Part shown: positions 54,222 through 62,537 of the stretch, piece by piece | Layout: each line of letters begins with the position of its first letter | How positions within the stretch are numbered: the stretch's first letter is position 1 | NCBI RefSeq assembly: GCF_020535545.1 | Contig: NZ_CP084754.1 | Span: 496,001 to 560,000, forward strand | Reading direction: 5' to 3' | Length of the DNA: 64,000 nucleotides | Origin: Roseateles sp. XES5 | Lineage (GTDB): Bacteria > Pseudomonadota > Alphaproteobacteria > Rhizobiales > Rhizobiaceae | The notes under the pieces: model-generated | What the model saw: only the letters and a program-made list of their open reading frames with translations | Told to the model about the DNA's origin: nothing | The model's database searches: none | Made by a program: the position numbers and the translations under genes

Positions 54222-55376
54222 TCAGGGCTCGATTGCCCGCTTCCCGTCTGCGAAGACCTGGCATTGGTCGGCAGGGACGATGACGGAAACGTCCGTGCCA
54301 CGCTCCAGCGGGCGACTGCCCGTGGCTCGCGTCTGGCTGACCTTGACGGGCGTACCGTCCTTCAAGGCGATTTCATAGATGAAGACCGGGCCGACCGGCA
54401 GAACGGCGTCGACGATGCCGGGTAACGCTCCCGGCACGGTTCCGGCGCTGATGGAAAGGTGCTCGGGGCGAACAGTGACGGTCACACGGTCGCCCGCATG
54501 GGCCGTCGTGCGAGCGTTGACCGTCACCGTCTGCAAGCCGAGCAGGCGCACAGCGAAGGCGTTCGCCTCGACCGAGACGATCTCGGCGTCGAGTCGGTTC
54601 GTGCTGCCGACGAAACCGTTGACGAAGAGGGTCGCCGGTCGATCGTAGAGCGCGGCGGGCGCTGCGATCTGCTCCACCCGGCCACCGTTCAGCACGATCA
54701 CGCGGTTGGCGAGGCTGAAGGCCTCTTCCTGGTCGTGGGTGACGATGATCGATGTGATGCCGAATTCCCGCTGGATGCGCTGGAACTCGATCTGCATGTC
54801 GAGCCGCAGGTTCTTGTCGAGAGCGCCGAAGGGCTCGTCGAGCAACATCAGCCGCGGCTGGGTGGCGAGCGCACGGCCGGTCGCCACACGCTGCTGCTGG
54901 CCGCCCGACAGATCGCGCGGCAGGCGGTCTGCAAACTTCGCAAGCTGGATCAGTTCCAGGATCTCGTCGACGCGCGGCCGGACCTCCTGGCGTTTCCTGC
55001 CCTGCGCCACCAGGCCGTAGCCGATATTCTCGCGCACCGTCATGTGCGGGAACAGCGCGTAGTTCTGGAAGACGAGGCCGATCTGCCGGCGGTTCGGCGG
55101 GATGTCGTCGATCGCCTTGTCGCCCATCAGGATGCGCCCTTCGGTCTGGCGAACAAACCCGGCGATGAGCCGGAGGATCGTCGTCTTGCCGCAACCGCTC
55201 GGACCGAGCAGCGCAACGGTCTCCCCGGGCTCCACCGTGAAATCGATGTCATGCAGAACACGCAGGGCGCCATAGGAATGGCTCATGCGTTCAATCGCCA
55301 GGCGGACGCCGCGACGCGACGACTCCTCGCTGGGGTTGGCGGGAAGACGTTCATGTTGATCGAGCATTGCATGCAT
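54222..55376 (-). CDS. Pot-type ABC importer ATPase
   Basis: This 384 aa PotA/FbpC-like ATPase has Walker A GPSGCGKTT, QIGLVFQNYALFPH, signature LSGGQQQR, Walker B LMLLDEPFGALD, switch His in VTHDQEE, and a C-terminal TOBE domain (about residues 290-384). It is the first gene of the importer operon, 115 bases ahead of the binding protein. Its promoter region faces the FCD regulator at 55622 and holds a pair of TTGTGCGCAA-type sites. It could also energise the ATPase-less importer at 56736, though GlnQ-type ATPases are more usual for that permease class. Confidence 0.92.
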   Translation of the reverse strand: MHAMLDQHERLPANPSEESSRRGVRLAIERMSHSYGALRVLHDIDFTVEPGETVALLGPSGCGKTTILRLIAGFVRQTEGRILMGDKAIDDIPPNRRQIGLVFQNYALFPHMTVRENIGYGLVAQGRKRQEVRPRVDEILELIQLAKFADRLPRDLSGGQQQRVATGRALATQPRLMLLDEPFGALDKNLRLDMQIEFQRIQREFGITSIIVTHDQEEAFSLANRVIVLNGGRVEQIAAPAALYDRPATLFVNGFVGSTNRLDAEIVSVEANAFAVRLLGLQTVTVNARTTAHAGDRVTVTVRPEHLSISAGTVPGALPGIVDAVLPVGPVFIYEIALKDGTPVKVSQTRATGSRPLERGTDVSVIVPADQCQVFADGKRAIEP

Positions 55377-55454
55377 ATCGCGCAGTCCCTGTGGTTAGTC
55401 ATTGCAGGGATCCGGCCCACGCTCCGCAGGCCGGCAGATCGAGCCGCAGCTCTC

Positions 55455-55510
55455 TGTTGCACAACAAGTCTCAAAGTTTTGTGCGCAAGTCAATATTATT
55501 TTGCGCACAA
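55455..55510. promoter_or_regulatory. FCD operator array upstream of the Pot operon
   Basis: TTGTGCGCAA (55479-55488) and its reverse complement TTGCGCACAA (55501-55510) are centred 22 bp apart, so two dimers would sit on the same face of the helix. A weaker site TGTTGCACAA lies at 55455-55464. TTGTnnnnAA-type palindromes are characteristic of GntR/FCD regulators, and the FCD gene at 55622 diverges from here. Confidence 0.65.
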
Positions 55511-55621
55511 TTTTCACGATGGATTCCAACAACGGCCTATCGTAAACAGGAGCAGGCTCGCCGGCGACCGCCGGAGGCTCTATCACTGGGTGCAGTCAGC
55601 TTGGACAAGCGATCTAACGTC

Positions 55622-56335
55622 GTGAGCAATCAGCAGAAGAAAAAAGAAGCGACACCGGGCGCCGAAGGCTTGCAGCCGGCCGGCCAGCGCGTGTTCGACG
55701 CCATCCTGAGGGCCATCTACGAGCAGCGGATCCGGCCGGGCACCAAGCTTGGCGAAGAAGCCCTGGCAACCTATTTCTCCGTGGGTCGCAGCCATATACG
55801 CCGGGCCTTCCTGGCGCTGTCGCATCAGAAGGTGATCGAGCTGATCCCCAACCGCGGCGCCTTCGTCACACGACCGACGGAGGCTGACGCGCGCGACATT
55901 TTCAGTGCTCGACGGTCGCTGGAAGACCTTGTCGTCCAGCGGGTTGCCGCCAAATTGGAGCCGGGCGCGCTGGAGACGCTCCGCGCGCATATCCGGGCCG
56001 AAGAGGAGGCGCGGAGCAACGGACAGCGCCGGGAAGCCGTTCGCATGGCGGGCGAATTCCACCTCGCGCTCGCCCGCCTTTCCGGCAGCAAGGTCTTTTA
56101 CGGAATCCTTAACTCCATCCTGTCCCAAAGCTCGCTGATCATCAGCCTTTATGGCGGCGGCCTGACGTTCAGCCGCTCCGTCGAGGAACATGAAGCGATC
56201 GTCGATGCGATCGAGCGGGGTGACGCCGTCGCCGCGAGCGCCACGATGAAGCAGCACCTGGAGCATCTCGAGAGCACGCTGCGCCTCGACGACTACGACG
56301 TCGACGAGCCCAATCTGGACTACATCTTCGGGTAA
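55622..56335 (+). CDS. GntR family regulator with FCD domain (1)
   Basis: The roughly 237 aa product has a GntR winged helix at about residues 15-85 (AIYEQRIRPGTKLGEEALAT, SHIRRAFLALSHQKVIELIP) and an all-helical FCD effector domain (FSARRSLEDLVVQRVAAKL, EFHLALARLSGSKVFYGILN). Start uncertain: GTG 55622 was taken; TTG 55601 is in frame, and neither has a clear ribosome site. It lies between two importers whose upstream regions carry the same type of operator, so it probably controls both. Confidence 0.85.
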   Translation: MSNQQKKKEATPGAEGLQPAGQRVFDAILRAIYEQRIRPGTKLGEEALATYFSVGRSHIRRAFLALSHQKVIELIPNRGAFVTRPTEADARDIFSARRSLEDLVVQRVAAKLEPGALETLRAHIRAEEEARSNGQRREAVRMAGEFHLALARLSGSKVFYGILNSILSQSSLIISLYGGGLTFSRSVEEHEAIVDAIERGDAVAASATMKQHLEHLESTLRLDDYDVDEPNLDYIFG

Positions 56336-56735
56336 GCCCCGATTCTGCCTTTACGCCTGTCTTCGATCACGATCGCCGCACCCGGCGGTCGGGAAATCTC
56401 GCGCCTCTTCCGTCTTTTACCGCTGCTGACGCATCGCGCCAGCGCCACGCGCCGAGATTCTTGTTTACAAGCCGCATAACTTTGTGCACAATAACGTAAA
56501 TTATATCGCACAAAATATCCGCCCAAACATCTCTGCCGATGCAAGACGGTCGCAGGGCCAGACTTCGCCGGCAACATCGAAGGCCTGTAAGAATATTCTT
56601 GCGCATATCGTGTCGCAAGAAGAGTATACAAAAATAGTCGCACGGCATCAACCGTCCAAAAGCGGTCACCATAAAGCAGCGCTTTCACCTTCATTCCCGT
56701 CACGCATCTGGACCGACAACAGAAAAGGGGAGCAC
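56336..56735. other. 400-base regulatory spacer before the second importer
   Basis: No gene is supported. The stretch 56460-56520 is AT-rich and holds the FCD-type sites listed separately. TTGCG (56599-56603) and CGCAA (56614-56618) form another inverted repeat. Short open frames here show no coding character. Confidence 0.55.
56461..56513. promoter_or_regulatory. FCD operator array upstream of the second importer
   Basis: TTGTTTACAA (56461-56470), TTGTGCACAA (56482-56491, a perfect palindrome) and the half-conserved TATCGCACAA (56504-56513) are centred 21-22 bp apart, the same phasing as the sites upstream of the Pot operon. They are likely targets of the adjacent FCD regulator. Confidence 0.6.
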
Positions 56736-57671
56736 ATGAATCGCATTGCTACAGTGAGACGAATAGGGCTGGTCGGCCTTGCGGCCGCACTATTGGCCGC
56801 CGCCAGCGGCACATCGGCCTTGAGCGAAGTGGCGACGATGGCGCCCGACGAGGGTGTCGCGAACCTGCCCGGCGTCACCTTCACACAGAAACTCGCCGAC
56901 GGACTGCCACCCGCCCTGAAAGAAAAGGGCATCCTGAGGGTGGCGACCGATCTCACACCGCCGATCAGCTTCCACGCCGATGACGGCAAGCTGGTCGGCA
57001 TCGATATCGACCTTGCCGCCGCGCTCGGCATCATACTCGGCCTCAAGGTCGAAATGACCGACGTGGGCGCCGGCGCGGCCATCGTACCTGCGATCCTGTC
57101 GAAGCGTTTCGACATGTCGATTTCCGGCATCAACGACGACCCGGAACTGGAAAAGCAGGTCGACGTCATCGACTACATGTACGACGCAACCACGATCATG
57201 ACGATCAAGGACAATCCGCTCGGCATCAAGTCCATGGACGACCTGTGCGGCAAACGGGTCGCCGTACCGGTCGGCACATTCCAGGCTCGACTGGTCGAGG
57301 CCGCCTCGGCGAAGTGCGGGACACCGATGGACATCATGTCGATCCCGAAAATGCCTGACGTGCTCCAGGCGGTCCGCACCGGACGGGCCGACGCCACGGT
57401 CAACGGCTATGCCACCTCCGTCTATACGACGCAGAACCAGACCGGAAACGGCAAGGGTCTCCAGGCGCTCCCCGATGTCCGGCTTGCGATCGGCTATCTC
57501 GGCATGCTGACGGCCCGGGACAATCCTGGACTGCGGGACGCCATCGTCGCCGGCCTGCAGCAGATGGTGGACAGCGGCGCCTATGATGCGATCATGACCC
57601 GCTGGGGTCTCGGACCGCTCGCGGTCAAGACCGTCAAGGTCAACGATGCCGCCAGCATGCCCGTGGAGTGA
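56736..57671 (+). CDS. Amino acid-type ABC solute-binding protein
   Basis: This 311 aa family 3 periplasmic binding protein has a signal peptide in residues 1-29 (cleavage near SGTSALSE). The N-lobe shows LRVATDLTPPISFHADDGK and GIDIDLAAALGIILG, and DLCGKRVAVPVGTFQ is shared with the binding protein at 12271. ATG 56736 follows AAGGGGAG. It heads a unit with a permease and a TIM-barrel epimerase, and is preceded by the phased FCD-type sites. Confidence 0.9.
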   Translation: MNRIATVRRIGLVGLAAALLAAASGTSALSEVATMAPDEGVANLPGVTFTQKLADGLPPALKEKGILRVATDLTPPISFHADDGKLVGIDIDLAAALGIILGLKVEMTDVGAGAAIVPAILSKRFDMSISGINDDPELEKQVDVIDYMYDATTIMTIKDNPLGIKSMDDLCGKRVAVPVGTFQARLVEAASAKCGTPMDIMSIPKMPDVLQAVRTGRADATVNGYATSVYTTQNQTGNGKGLQALPDVRLAIGYLGMLTARDNPGLRDAIVAGLQQMVDSGAYDAIMTRWGLGPLAVKTVKVNDAASMPVE

Positions 57672-57675
57672 AGCC

Positions 57676-58530
57676 ATGTCCCTGCCCTCGGCCCCTTCGA
57701 CCGCTCTGCCGCTTGCGCCGCCGCCTTTCATCCTGCAGATCCGCTGGGGACAGGTCACGGTCGCCGCCGCCGCCATCTTCGTGCTGGCCTCGTTCGGCGC
57801 CCTTGTCGCGCAAAGCCAAAGCATTCAATGGGCCGAGATCCCCCGCTACATGATCCACCCCTCCATTCTCTCGGGCGTGGTCCTGACGCTCGAACTCACA
57901 GCGGCCGCCATGCTGTTCGGGATCGCGGCGGGATGCGTCATCGCCATCATGGCGACCAGCCGGAATATCGTGCTGAAAGCCATTGCGGCGGGCTTTGTCT
58001 GGTGGTTCCGCGGCGTTCCGCTGATCGTGCAGATCTTCTTCTGGTTCAACATCGCCCTCTTCGTGCCGCAGGTCGGCGTGGGAAGCTATACGATCTCGAT
58101 CAACGATCTCGTGACGCCGACGCTCGCCGGCTTCCTGGCGCTCGGCCTGCACGAAGCCGCCAACATGGCGGAAATCATCCGCAGCGGCCTGCAAGCCGTC
58201 GACCGAGGTCAACGCGAGGCCGCCCACGCATTGGGGCTGCGCCCGCTCCAGACCCTGTGGACCATCGTCCTGCCCCAGGCCGTCCGCCTGATCATTCCGC
58301 CGACGGGGAACCAGGCCATCGGCATGCTGAAAGCCAGCGCCATCGTTTCGGTGATCGGCATGCAGGATCTCCTGACCCAGGCACAACATATCTACGCCCG
58401 CAACTTCCTCGTCATTGAACTGCTGTTCGTGGCCTCGCTCTGGTATCTCGCAATCACCACCTTGGCCTCCATCGGCCAGCACTTCCTCGAACAGCACCTC
58501 ACGCTGAAGGGGCGCTCGTCGTCGCCGTAA
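57676..58530 (+). CDS. Amino acid-type ABC importer permease
   Basis: This 284 aa permease has a hydrophilic start, hydrophobic segments from residue 32 on, WFRGVPLIVQIFFWFNIAL, and the coupling loop QREAAHALGLRPLQTLWTIVLPQ. It is a close relative of the permease at 10549. ATG 57676 lies four bases after the binding-protein stop. No ATPase gene follows, so it must use one from another locus, for example 11472 or 25237. Confidence 0.88.
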   Translation: MSLPSAPSTALPLAPPPFILQIRWGQVTVAAAAIFVLASFGALVAQSQSIQWAEIPRYMIHPSILSGVVLTLELTAAAMLFGIAAGCVIAIMATSRNIVLKAIAAGFVWWFRGVPLIVQIFFWFNIALFVPQVGVGSYTISINDLVTPTLAGFLALGLHEAANMAEIIRSGLQAVDRGQREAAHALGLRPLQTLWTIVLPQAVRLIIPPTGNQAIGMLKASAIVSVIGMQDLLTQAQHIYARNFLVIELLFVASLWYLAITTLASIGQHFLEQHLTLKGRSSSP

Positions 58531-58624
58531 CACCCCATCGCCGACGCCTCATCCATACGCCATTGCCCATCGCCGCAGGTCGCCGGAAGGCGCGTCTCGC
58601 CGGCAAACCATAAGGAGTGTCGAA

Positions 58625-59752
58625 ATGAAACTTGGTATCGACGGACAAAAACTGCCTGAGGTGAAGAAACGCGGCCCGCTGGCGAGCCTCGACCATGTCA
58701 AGGAGCTCGGTCTCGGCGGCATTTTCTTCAGCACCATTCTCGATATGAGCCCGAGCCTTGACTCAGGCGCACTCCGGGACATCCGCGCGAAGGCCGACGA
58801 ACTCGGCCTTTACCTCGAAAGCGGCCTTGGCAAGATCAATCCCTATTGCAGCGCAGAAGCACCGGAATTCAGGGCGGTCGGCGACGGCGACATCCTGTTG
58901 GGCTTCACCCGCATGATCGAGGCGAGCGCCGCCATCGGCTGCCGTGAAATGTGGATATCTCCCGGCAATTTCAAACCCGTCTATCGCGGCCGGCTGGCAA
59001 ACGATCGTTTTCGCACCGACGTGACCTGGGAGGAGCAGCTGCTCGCCATCGAGAAGATCCTCCTGAAGCTTGCGCCCGTTGCCCGCGCGAATGGCGTGCA
59101 CATGAACATGGAGACCCATGACGAGATCACCTCCTTCGAAATCCTCCGGTTGATCGACAAGGTGGGGGACGATTGCGTTGGCGTGGTACTGGACACTGCC
59201 AATATGCTCCAGCGCGGCGAGCACCCGGTCTTTGCCGCCAGGCGCGTGGCGGCCCATGTGCGCCAGACCCATATCAAGGACGCCTATGTCGGACACGCGC
59301 CCGGCGGCCTCGATTTCCAGACCCGGCCCGTCGGTCAGGGCATCGTCGATTTCGAGGCGATCCTTCCGATCCTTGCGCAGGCGAACCCTGACCTCAACCT
59401 CTCGCTGGAGGTCGCCCAATCAACCGCCGACAACCGTCGGCGGCCCAACCCGCGTCAATGCATCGAGATCGACGATCCGGTCTGGCGAGCGGCCCATCCG
59501 GACCTGACGGCCGAGGAGCTGGATGCCTATCTCGCTATGGTGGATGCCTTCGGCAAACGCGTGACCGCCGGCGAAATTCCGGACTGGGAAGCCTATGAGG
59601 CGAGCCAATACGGCTATCCCACCTACGAACAGCAGTCCTACGGCTATGCGGAAGCTGTCGTATTCATCAAAAACTCGGCGCGCTACATCGAAACCCTGTG
59701 CGCCGGGAAAGGCATTGCGCTCCCCTCCAGGAATGCCCAAAAGGCAGCCTGA
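58625..59752 (+). CDS. Sugar phosphate isomerase/epimerase-like TIM barrel
   Basis: This 375 aa protein of the xylose isomerase-like TIM-barrel superfamily shows GVHMNMETHDEITSFE (metal Glu), DDCVGVVLDTANMLQRGE (Asp), and HVRQTHIKDAY (His), the divalent-metal ligands of IolE/Hyi-type enzymes. It is longer than usual because of a C-terminal extension from about residue 290 (PVWRAAHPDLTAEELDAY). ATG 58625 follows AAGGAG. It is cotranscribed with the binding protein and permease, so it probably isomerises the imported compound, which would then be a sugar derivative or hydroxy acid rather than a plain amino acid. Confidence 0.85.
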   Translation: MKLGIDGQKLPEVKKRGPLASLDHVKELGLGGIFFSTILDMSPSLDSGALRDIRAKADELGLYLESGLGKINPYCSAEAPEFRAVGDGDILLGFTRMIEASAAIGCREMWISPGNFKPVYRGRLANDRFRTDVTWEEQLLAIEKILLKLAPVARANGVHMNMETHDEITSFEILRLIDKVGDDCVGVVLDTANMLQRGEHPVFAARRVAAHVRQTHIKDAYVGHAPGGLDFQTRPVGQGIVDFEAILPILAQANPDLNLSLEVAQSTADNRRRPNPRQCIEIDDPVWRAAHPDLTAEELDAYLAMVDAFGKRVTAGEIPDWEAYEASQYGYPTYEQQSYGYAEAVVFIKNSARYIETLCAGKGIALPSRNAQKAA

Positions 59753-59757
59753 GCGCA

Positions 59758-59787
59758 GGGCGCCGGGGTTGTGCGCCCCCGGCGCCC
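59758..59787 (+). terminator. Rho-independent terminator after the epimerase gene
   Basis: GGGCGCCGGGG (59758-59768) and CCCCGGCGCCC (59777-59787) pair over 11 bases with an 8-base loop, followed by AATTTTA. It ends the binding protein-permease-epimerase transcript. Confidence 0.8.
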
Positions 59788-59849
59788 AATTTTATTGCGA
59801 AAATCAGCGGGATAATGTTGTCTGAAAGACGTCCTACCGGGAGAAGACC

Positions 59850-60596
59850 GTGAAGAAGACGCGCCGTCAAAGCGCCACTGCAACACCGAAGGCGAACGCC
59901 GCTCCGGAAACGGTGGACAGCACCGACGATGTCACCGAGCGCATTCGCACGACGCTTGCGGCGGCCATCGGCGAAGGGGCCCTCAAGCCGGGGACCAAGA
60001 TTCTCGAAGAAGCGATCGCCGAGCATTTCGGGGTCAGCCGAACGGTCGTTCGCGGTGCACTGGGCATCCTTGAGAGCGATCATCTTCTCGACCGCCGGCG
60101 AAACCGTGGGACCTTCGTCGCCGAGCCGAGCGTCGAACAGGCGCGCAGCCTTTTCGAGGCACGCCGGAAAATCGAGCACAGCATCCTCGAACTCGTTCTG
60201 GAACGGGTGACGGACCGGGAGCTCGATATGCTGGAGAAACTCACCCACGAGGAAGAGCACATACACAGCCATAGCGACGACCGGTCAAAGACGGTGCTTT
60301 CCGGCCGCTTCCATCTGGAATTGGCCCGGGCGGCAGGCAACCCGGTCTTGACGGAAGTTTTGGCGAAGATCGTCGCGCGCCTGTCCCTCGTGATGTCCTT
60401 GTATGGCGAAACGCGGGAGGACGATTGTGGCGCGGATCATCACCGCATGATCGTGGCCGCGCTGAAGGACAAGGATCTATCCAGGGCACAACAGCTCATG
60501 GACCACCACCTCGCCGATATTGAGAGGCGTGTCCGCCTCACGGAGGGACAAGCGGAGCGGCACACTTTCCTGGCCGTTCTCGAGAATTTTTCCTGA
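59850..60596 (+). CDS. GntR family regulator with FCD domain (2)
   Basis: The 248 aa product has a GntR winged helix at about residues 28-95 (AIGEGALKPGTKILEEAIAE, RTVVRGALGILESDHLLDRR) and an FCD domain with the metal-ligand pattern typical of the family (EARRKIEHSILELV, FHLELARAAGNPVLTEVLA, DHHRMIVAAL). GTG 59850 was used, with GGGAGAAG upstream. It follows the epimerase terminator and precedes a second, frameshifted FCD gene. Its target is unknown. Confidence 0.9.
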   Translation: MKKTRRQSATATPKANAAPETVDSTDDVTERIRTTLAAAIGEGALKPGTKILEEAIAEHFGVSRTVVRGALGILESDHLLDRRRNRGTFVAEPSVEQARSLFEARRKIEHSILELVLERVTDRELDMLEKLTHEEEHIHSHSDDRSKTVLSGRFHLELARAAGNPVLTEVLAKIVARLSLVMSLYGETREDDCGADHHRMIVAALKDKDLSRAQQLMDHHLADIERRVRLTEGQAERHTFLAVLENFS

Positions 60597-60672
60597 CGCG
60601 GTTTGCCGTCGAGGCCCGGCAAAGACCCTGTTCTTCAGGGGAGCCCAGTATGCAGGCAAGGAGAACAGAGCG

Positions 60673-61381
60673 ATGGGCGACATTGACGACAGACCTGTTG
60701 GACGTCGTGCTCAGGCTATACACAGTTCCCTCAAGCGAGCCATCCTCGACCGAACGCTCGCTCCGGGAACGAAGTTACCCGAGGATGGGGTTGGCGAGCG
60801 TTATGGCGTGAGCCGCACTCTGGTGCGCGAGGCGCTCGTCCGGCTGAGCGAAGAAGGTTTGGTAGAATTGCGACCGAACCGCGGCGCCGCGGTCGCGCAT
60901 CCGAGCCGTGAAGAGGGCCACAATCTTTTCATGACGCGGATAGCACTGGAAAAACTGGTCGTCGAAACATTGTCCGGGCGCCTGACCGAGAAGCAGCAGC
61001 GAGAGCTCACCGACCACATTGCCGCAGAAGAAGCGGCAAACAACAGCGACAGCGCCCCCCTCGGCCCGCTTGGCGGGAGAGTTTCATGTCGTCCTCGCCT
61101 CCATGACCGGCAACGCGACCCTGTTTCGATATGTAAACGAACTGGTGGCCCGCAGCTCACTTTTCCTGGCGCTTCATGGCCGCCCGCATTCTTCCGGATG
61201 CACCGCATCGGAGCATCGTGCAATTCTCTCGGCACTCGTTTCGGGAAATGACCAGGAGGCCGTGCAGTACATGACCGAACACCTGAACGCGGTGACCACG
61301 CAAAAACTGCTGACGAAGGATCGGGGCGGCAACACGCTAAAAGTATTGGCGCACTATGCCTCCGCCGAGGGCTTACTTTAG
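60673..61381 (+). pseudogene. GntR/FCD regulator (3), frameshifted
   Basis: The N-terminal winged helix (AILDRTLAPGTKLPEDGVGE, RTLVREALVRLSEEGLVELR) is encoded from ATG 60673, and the FCD second half (LAGEFHVVLASMTGNATLFR, SEHRAILSALVSGNDQEAVQ) continues in the +1 frame to 61381. The switch must occur near the six-C run at 61055-61060; removing one C would restore a roughly 235-residue protein of normal length. In the uncorrected frame translation ends at 61251 with unrelated residues. It may be a recent mutation, a sequencing slip, or slippage-based switching at the C run. Confidence 0.8.
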
Positions 61382-61423
61382 CCGACAGAGACTTGGCGTT
61401 GCCGAAATCCGTCGGCCGGTCCT

Positions 61424-61519
61424 CGGCGTACCGACCGAATGATCATCATCGACACGGCGGAAAACTTCTTTCATAAGAACGGGATCCGAAGCACCTCCAT
61501 CGCCGAAAGCCCCTCTTGA
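61424..61519 (+). pseudogene. TetR family remnant (first helices only)
   Basis: The frame reads RRTDRMIIIDTAENFFHKNG and then IRSTSIAESPS before a stop at 61517-61519. This matches the first helix and start of the HTH of TetR proteins (pattern R-ILDTAE-LF-E-G---TSIAEIA) but nothing of the rest follows. It abuts the recX start, whose TTG overlaps the stop. It looks like the relic of a deletion that joined a tetR gene to recX. Confidence 0.6.
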
Positions 61520-62073
61520 GCCTCGAAGACGATCCGCGCGCCGATGTGCCCACCCCGCGCATGTTCTCCTGGGCGCGCAATTCGACGATCTACCGCATCG
61601 AACGACGCATGCACACGGAAAAGCAGCTCTTCGATGCCGTCGCCCGCAAGGCGCGGGAGAAATTCGAGGATATCTCCGACGCGCAGGTCAAGGCGCTGGC
61701 CGATGCCGCGGTGAAATTCGCCTATGACAACAAGGCCCTCGACGATACGGCCTTTGCTGAAATGAGCAGCCGCTCGGGCATGCGCAGCGGCCGGTCGAAG
61801 CGCGCGGTCGTCCGGAGGCTGTCGCAGAAGGGCATTGACCGCGAAACGGCCGCCGCCGCCGTGGCCGAAATGGACGACCTCTATGCCGCCGTCGTGCTCG
61901 CCCGCAAACGCGCCTTCGGCCCGTTCCGCAAGGTCGAGCTGGACGACAGGCGCAAGGCCAAGGAACTCTCCGCCTTCACCCGCGGCGGCTTCAGCTTCGA
62001 GACCGGCAAAAGGGTTCTTGCCATGACGCTGGAAGACGCCGAGGTAGCGCTGGACGCCGGCCGTCATCTCTGA
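61516..62073 (+). CDS. recX: Regulatory protein RecX
   Basis: This 185 aa RecX-family protein modulates RecA filaments. It shows the rhizobial-type PTPRMFSWARNSTIYRIERR (residues 12-31), KFEDISDAQVKALADAAVKF, and RAFGPFRKVELDDRRKAKEL. The start is TTG 61516 if the conserved VPTPRM block is included; ATG 61561 would remove it. The upstream region appears rearranged (TetR remnant), so the native start and promoter may have been altered. Convergent with the DUF3237 gene. Confidence 0.88.
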   Translation: MSLEDDPRADVPTPRMFSWARNSTIYRIERRMHTEKQLFDAVARKAREKFEDISDAQVKALADAAVKFAYDNKALDDTAFAEMSSRSGMRSGRSKRAVVRRLSQKGIDRETAAAAVAEMDDLYAAVVLARKRAFGPFRKVELDDRRKAKELSAFTRGGFSFETGKRVLAMTLEDAEVALDAGRHL

Positions 62074-62089
62074 CGCCCGACGGCAGGCT

Positions 62090-62524
62090 TCAGGTCACGC
62101 GGTAGAAGGTCGCCCTCGCCAATGTTCCCGCCCCGTCGGTCAGCAGCGTGCCGACGAAGGCCGCATCGCGCAGCCACGCATAGGGACCGTCCGCCACTTC
62201 GAACGTCGGCACCGTACGCCCCCGGAAATCGCCATTCTCGTCGGCGCGTACCGTGCCCGCATTGATCAGCGAGATCAGCACGCCGTCATCGGTACGCAGC
62301 GTGTAGCGCGCCCAGATTTCGCTGACGCCGTCCGGCCGGGTCAGGCACCAGTCGGCGCCGCCGAGCAGGACCACGCCGGCAATCCCGGGTCCGGTGAAGC
62401 GCCCACCGGTGATCGGAATGATTTCGCGCACGCCGCCGCCGACTTCGCCGACGACAAGGGCCGGCGCGATCTCCGCCTCGATGCGCATGACAAGGTCCAG
62501 CCCCGGCTGATCCGTCTCCGCCAT
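62090..62524 (-). CDS. DUF3237 domain protein
   Basis: This 144 aa protein shows the DUF3237 pattern: ITGGRFTGPGIAGVVLLGGADW, an acid-rich YTLRTDDGVLISLINAGT and TVPTFEVADGPYAWLRDAAF. The family is a small beta-barrel of unknown biochemical function, often beside hydrolases or dehydrogenases for small organic acids. It starts 13 bases after the gamma-glutamyltransferase stop, so both are cotranscribed. Confidence 0.88.
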   Translation of the reverse strand: MAETDQPGLDLVMRIEAEIAPALVVGEVGGGVREIIPITGGRFTGPGIAGVVLLGGADWCLTRPDGVSEIWARYTLRTDDGVLISLINAGTVRADENGDFRGRTVPTFEVADGPYAWLRDAAFVGTLLTDGAGTLARATFYRVT

Positions 62525-62537
62525 GATCTCGTCCCCC

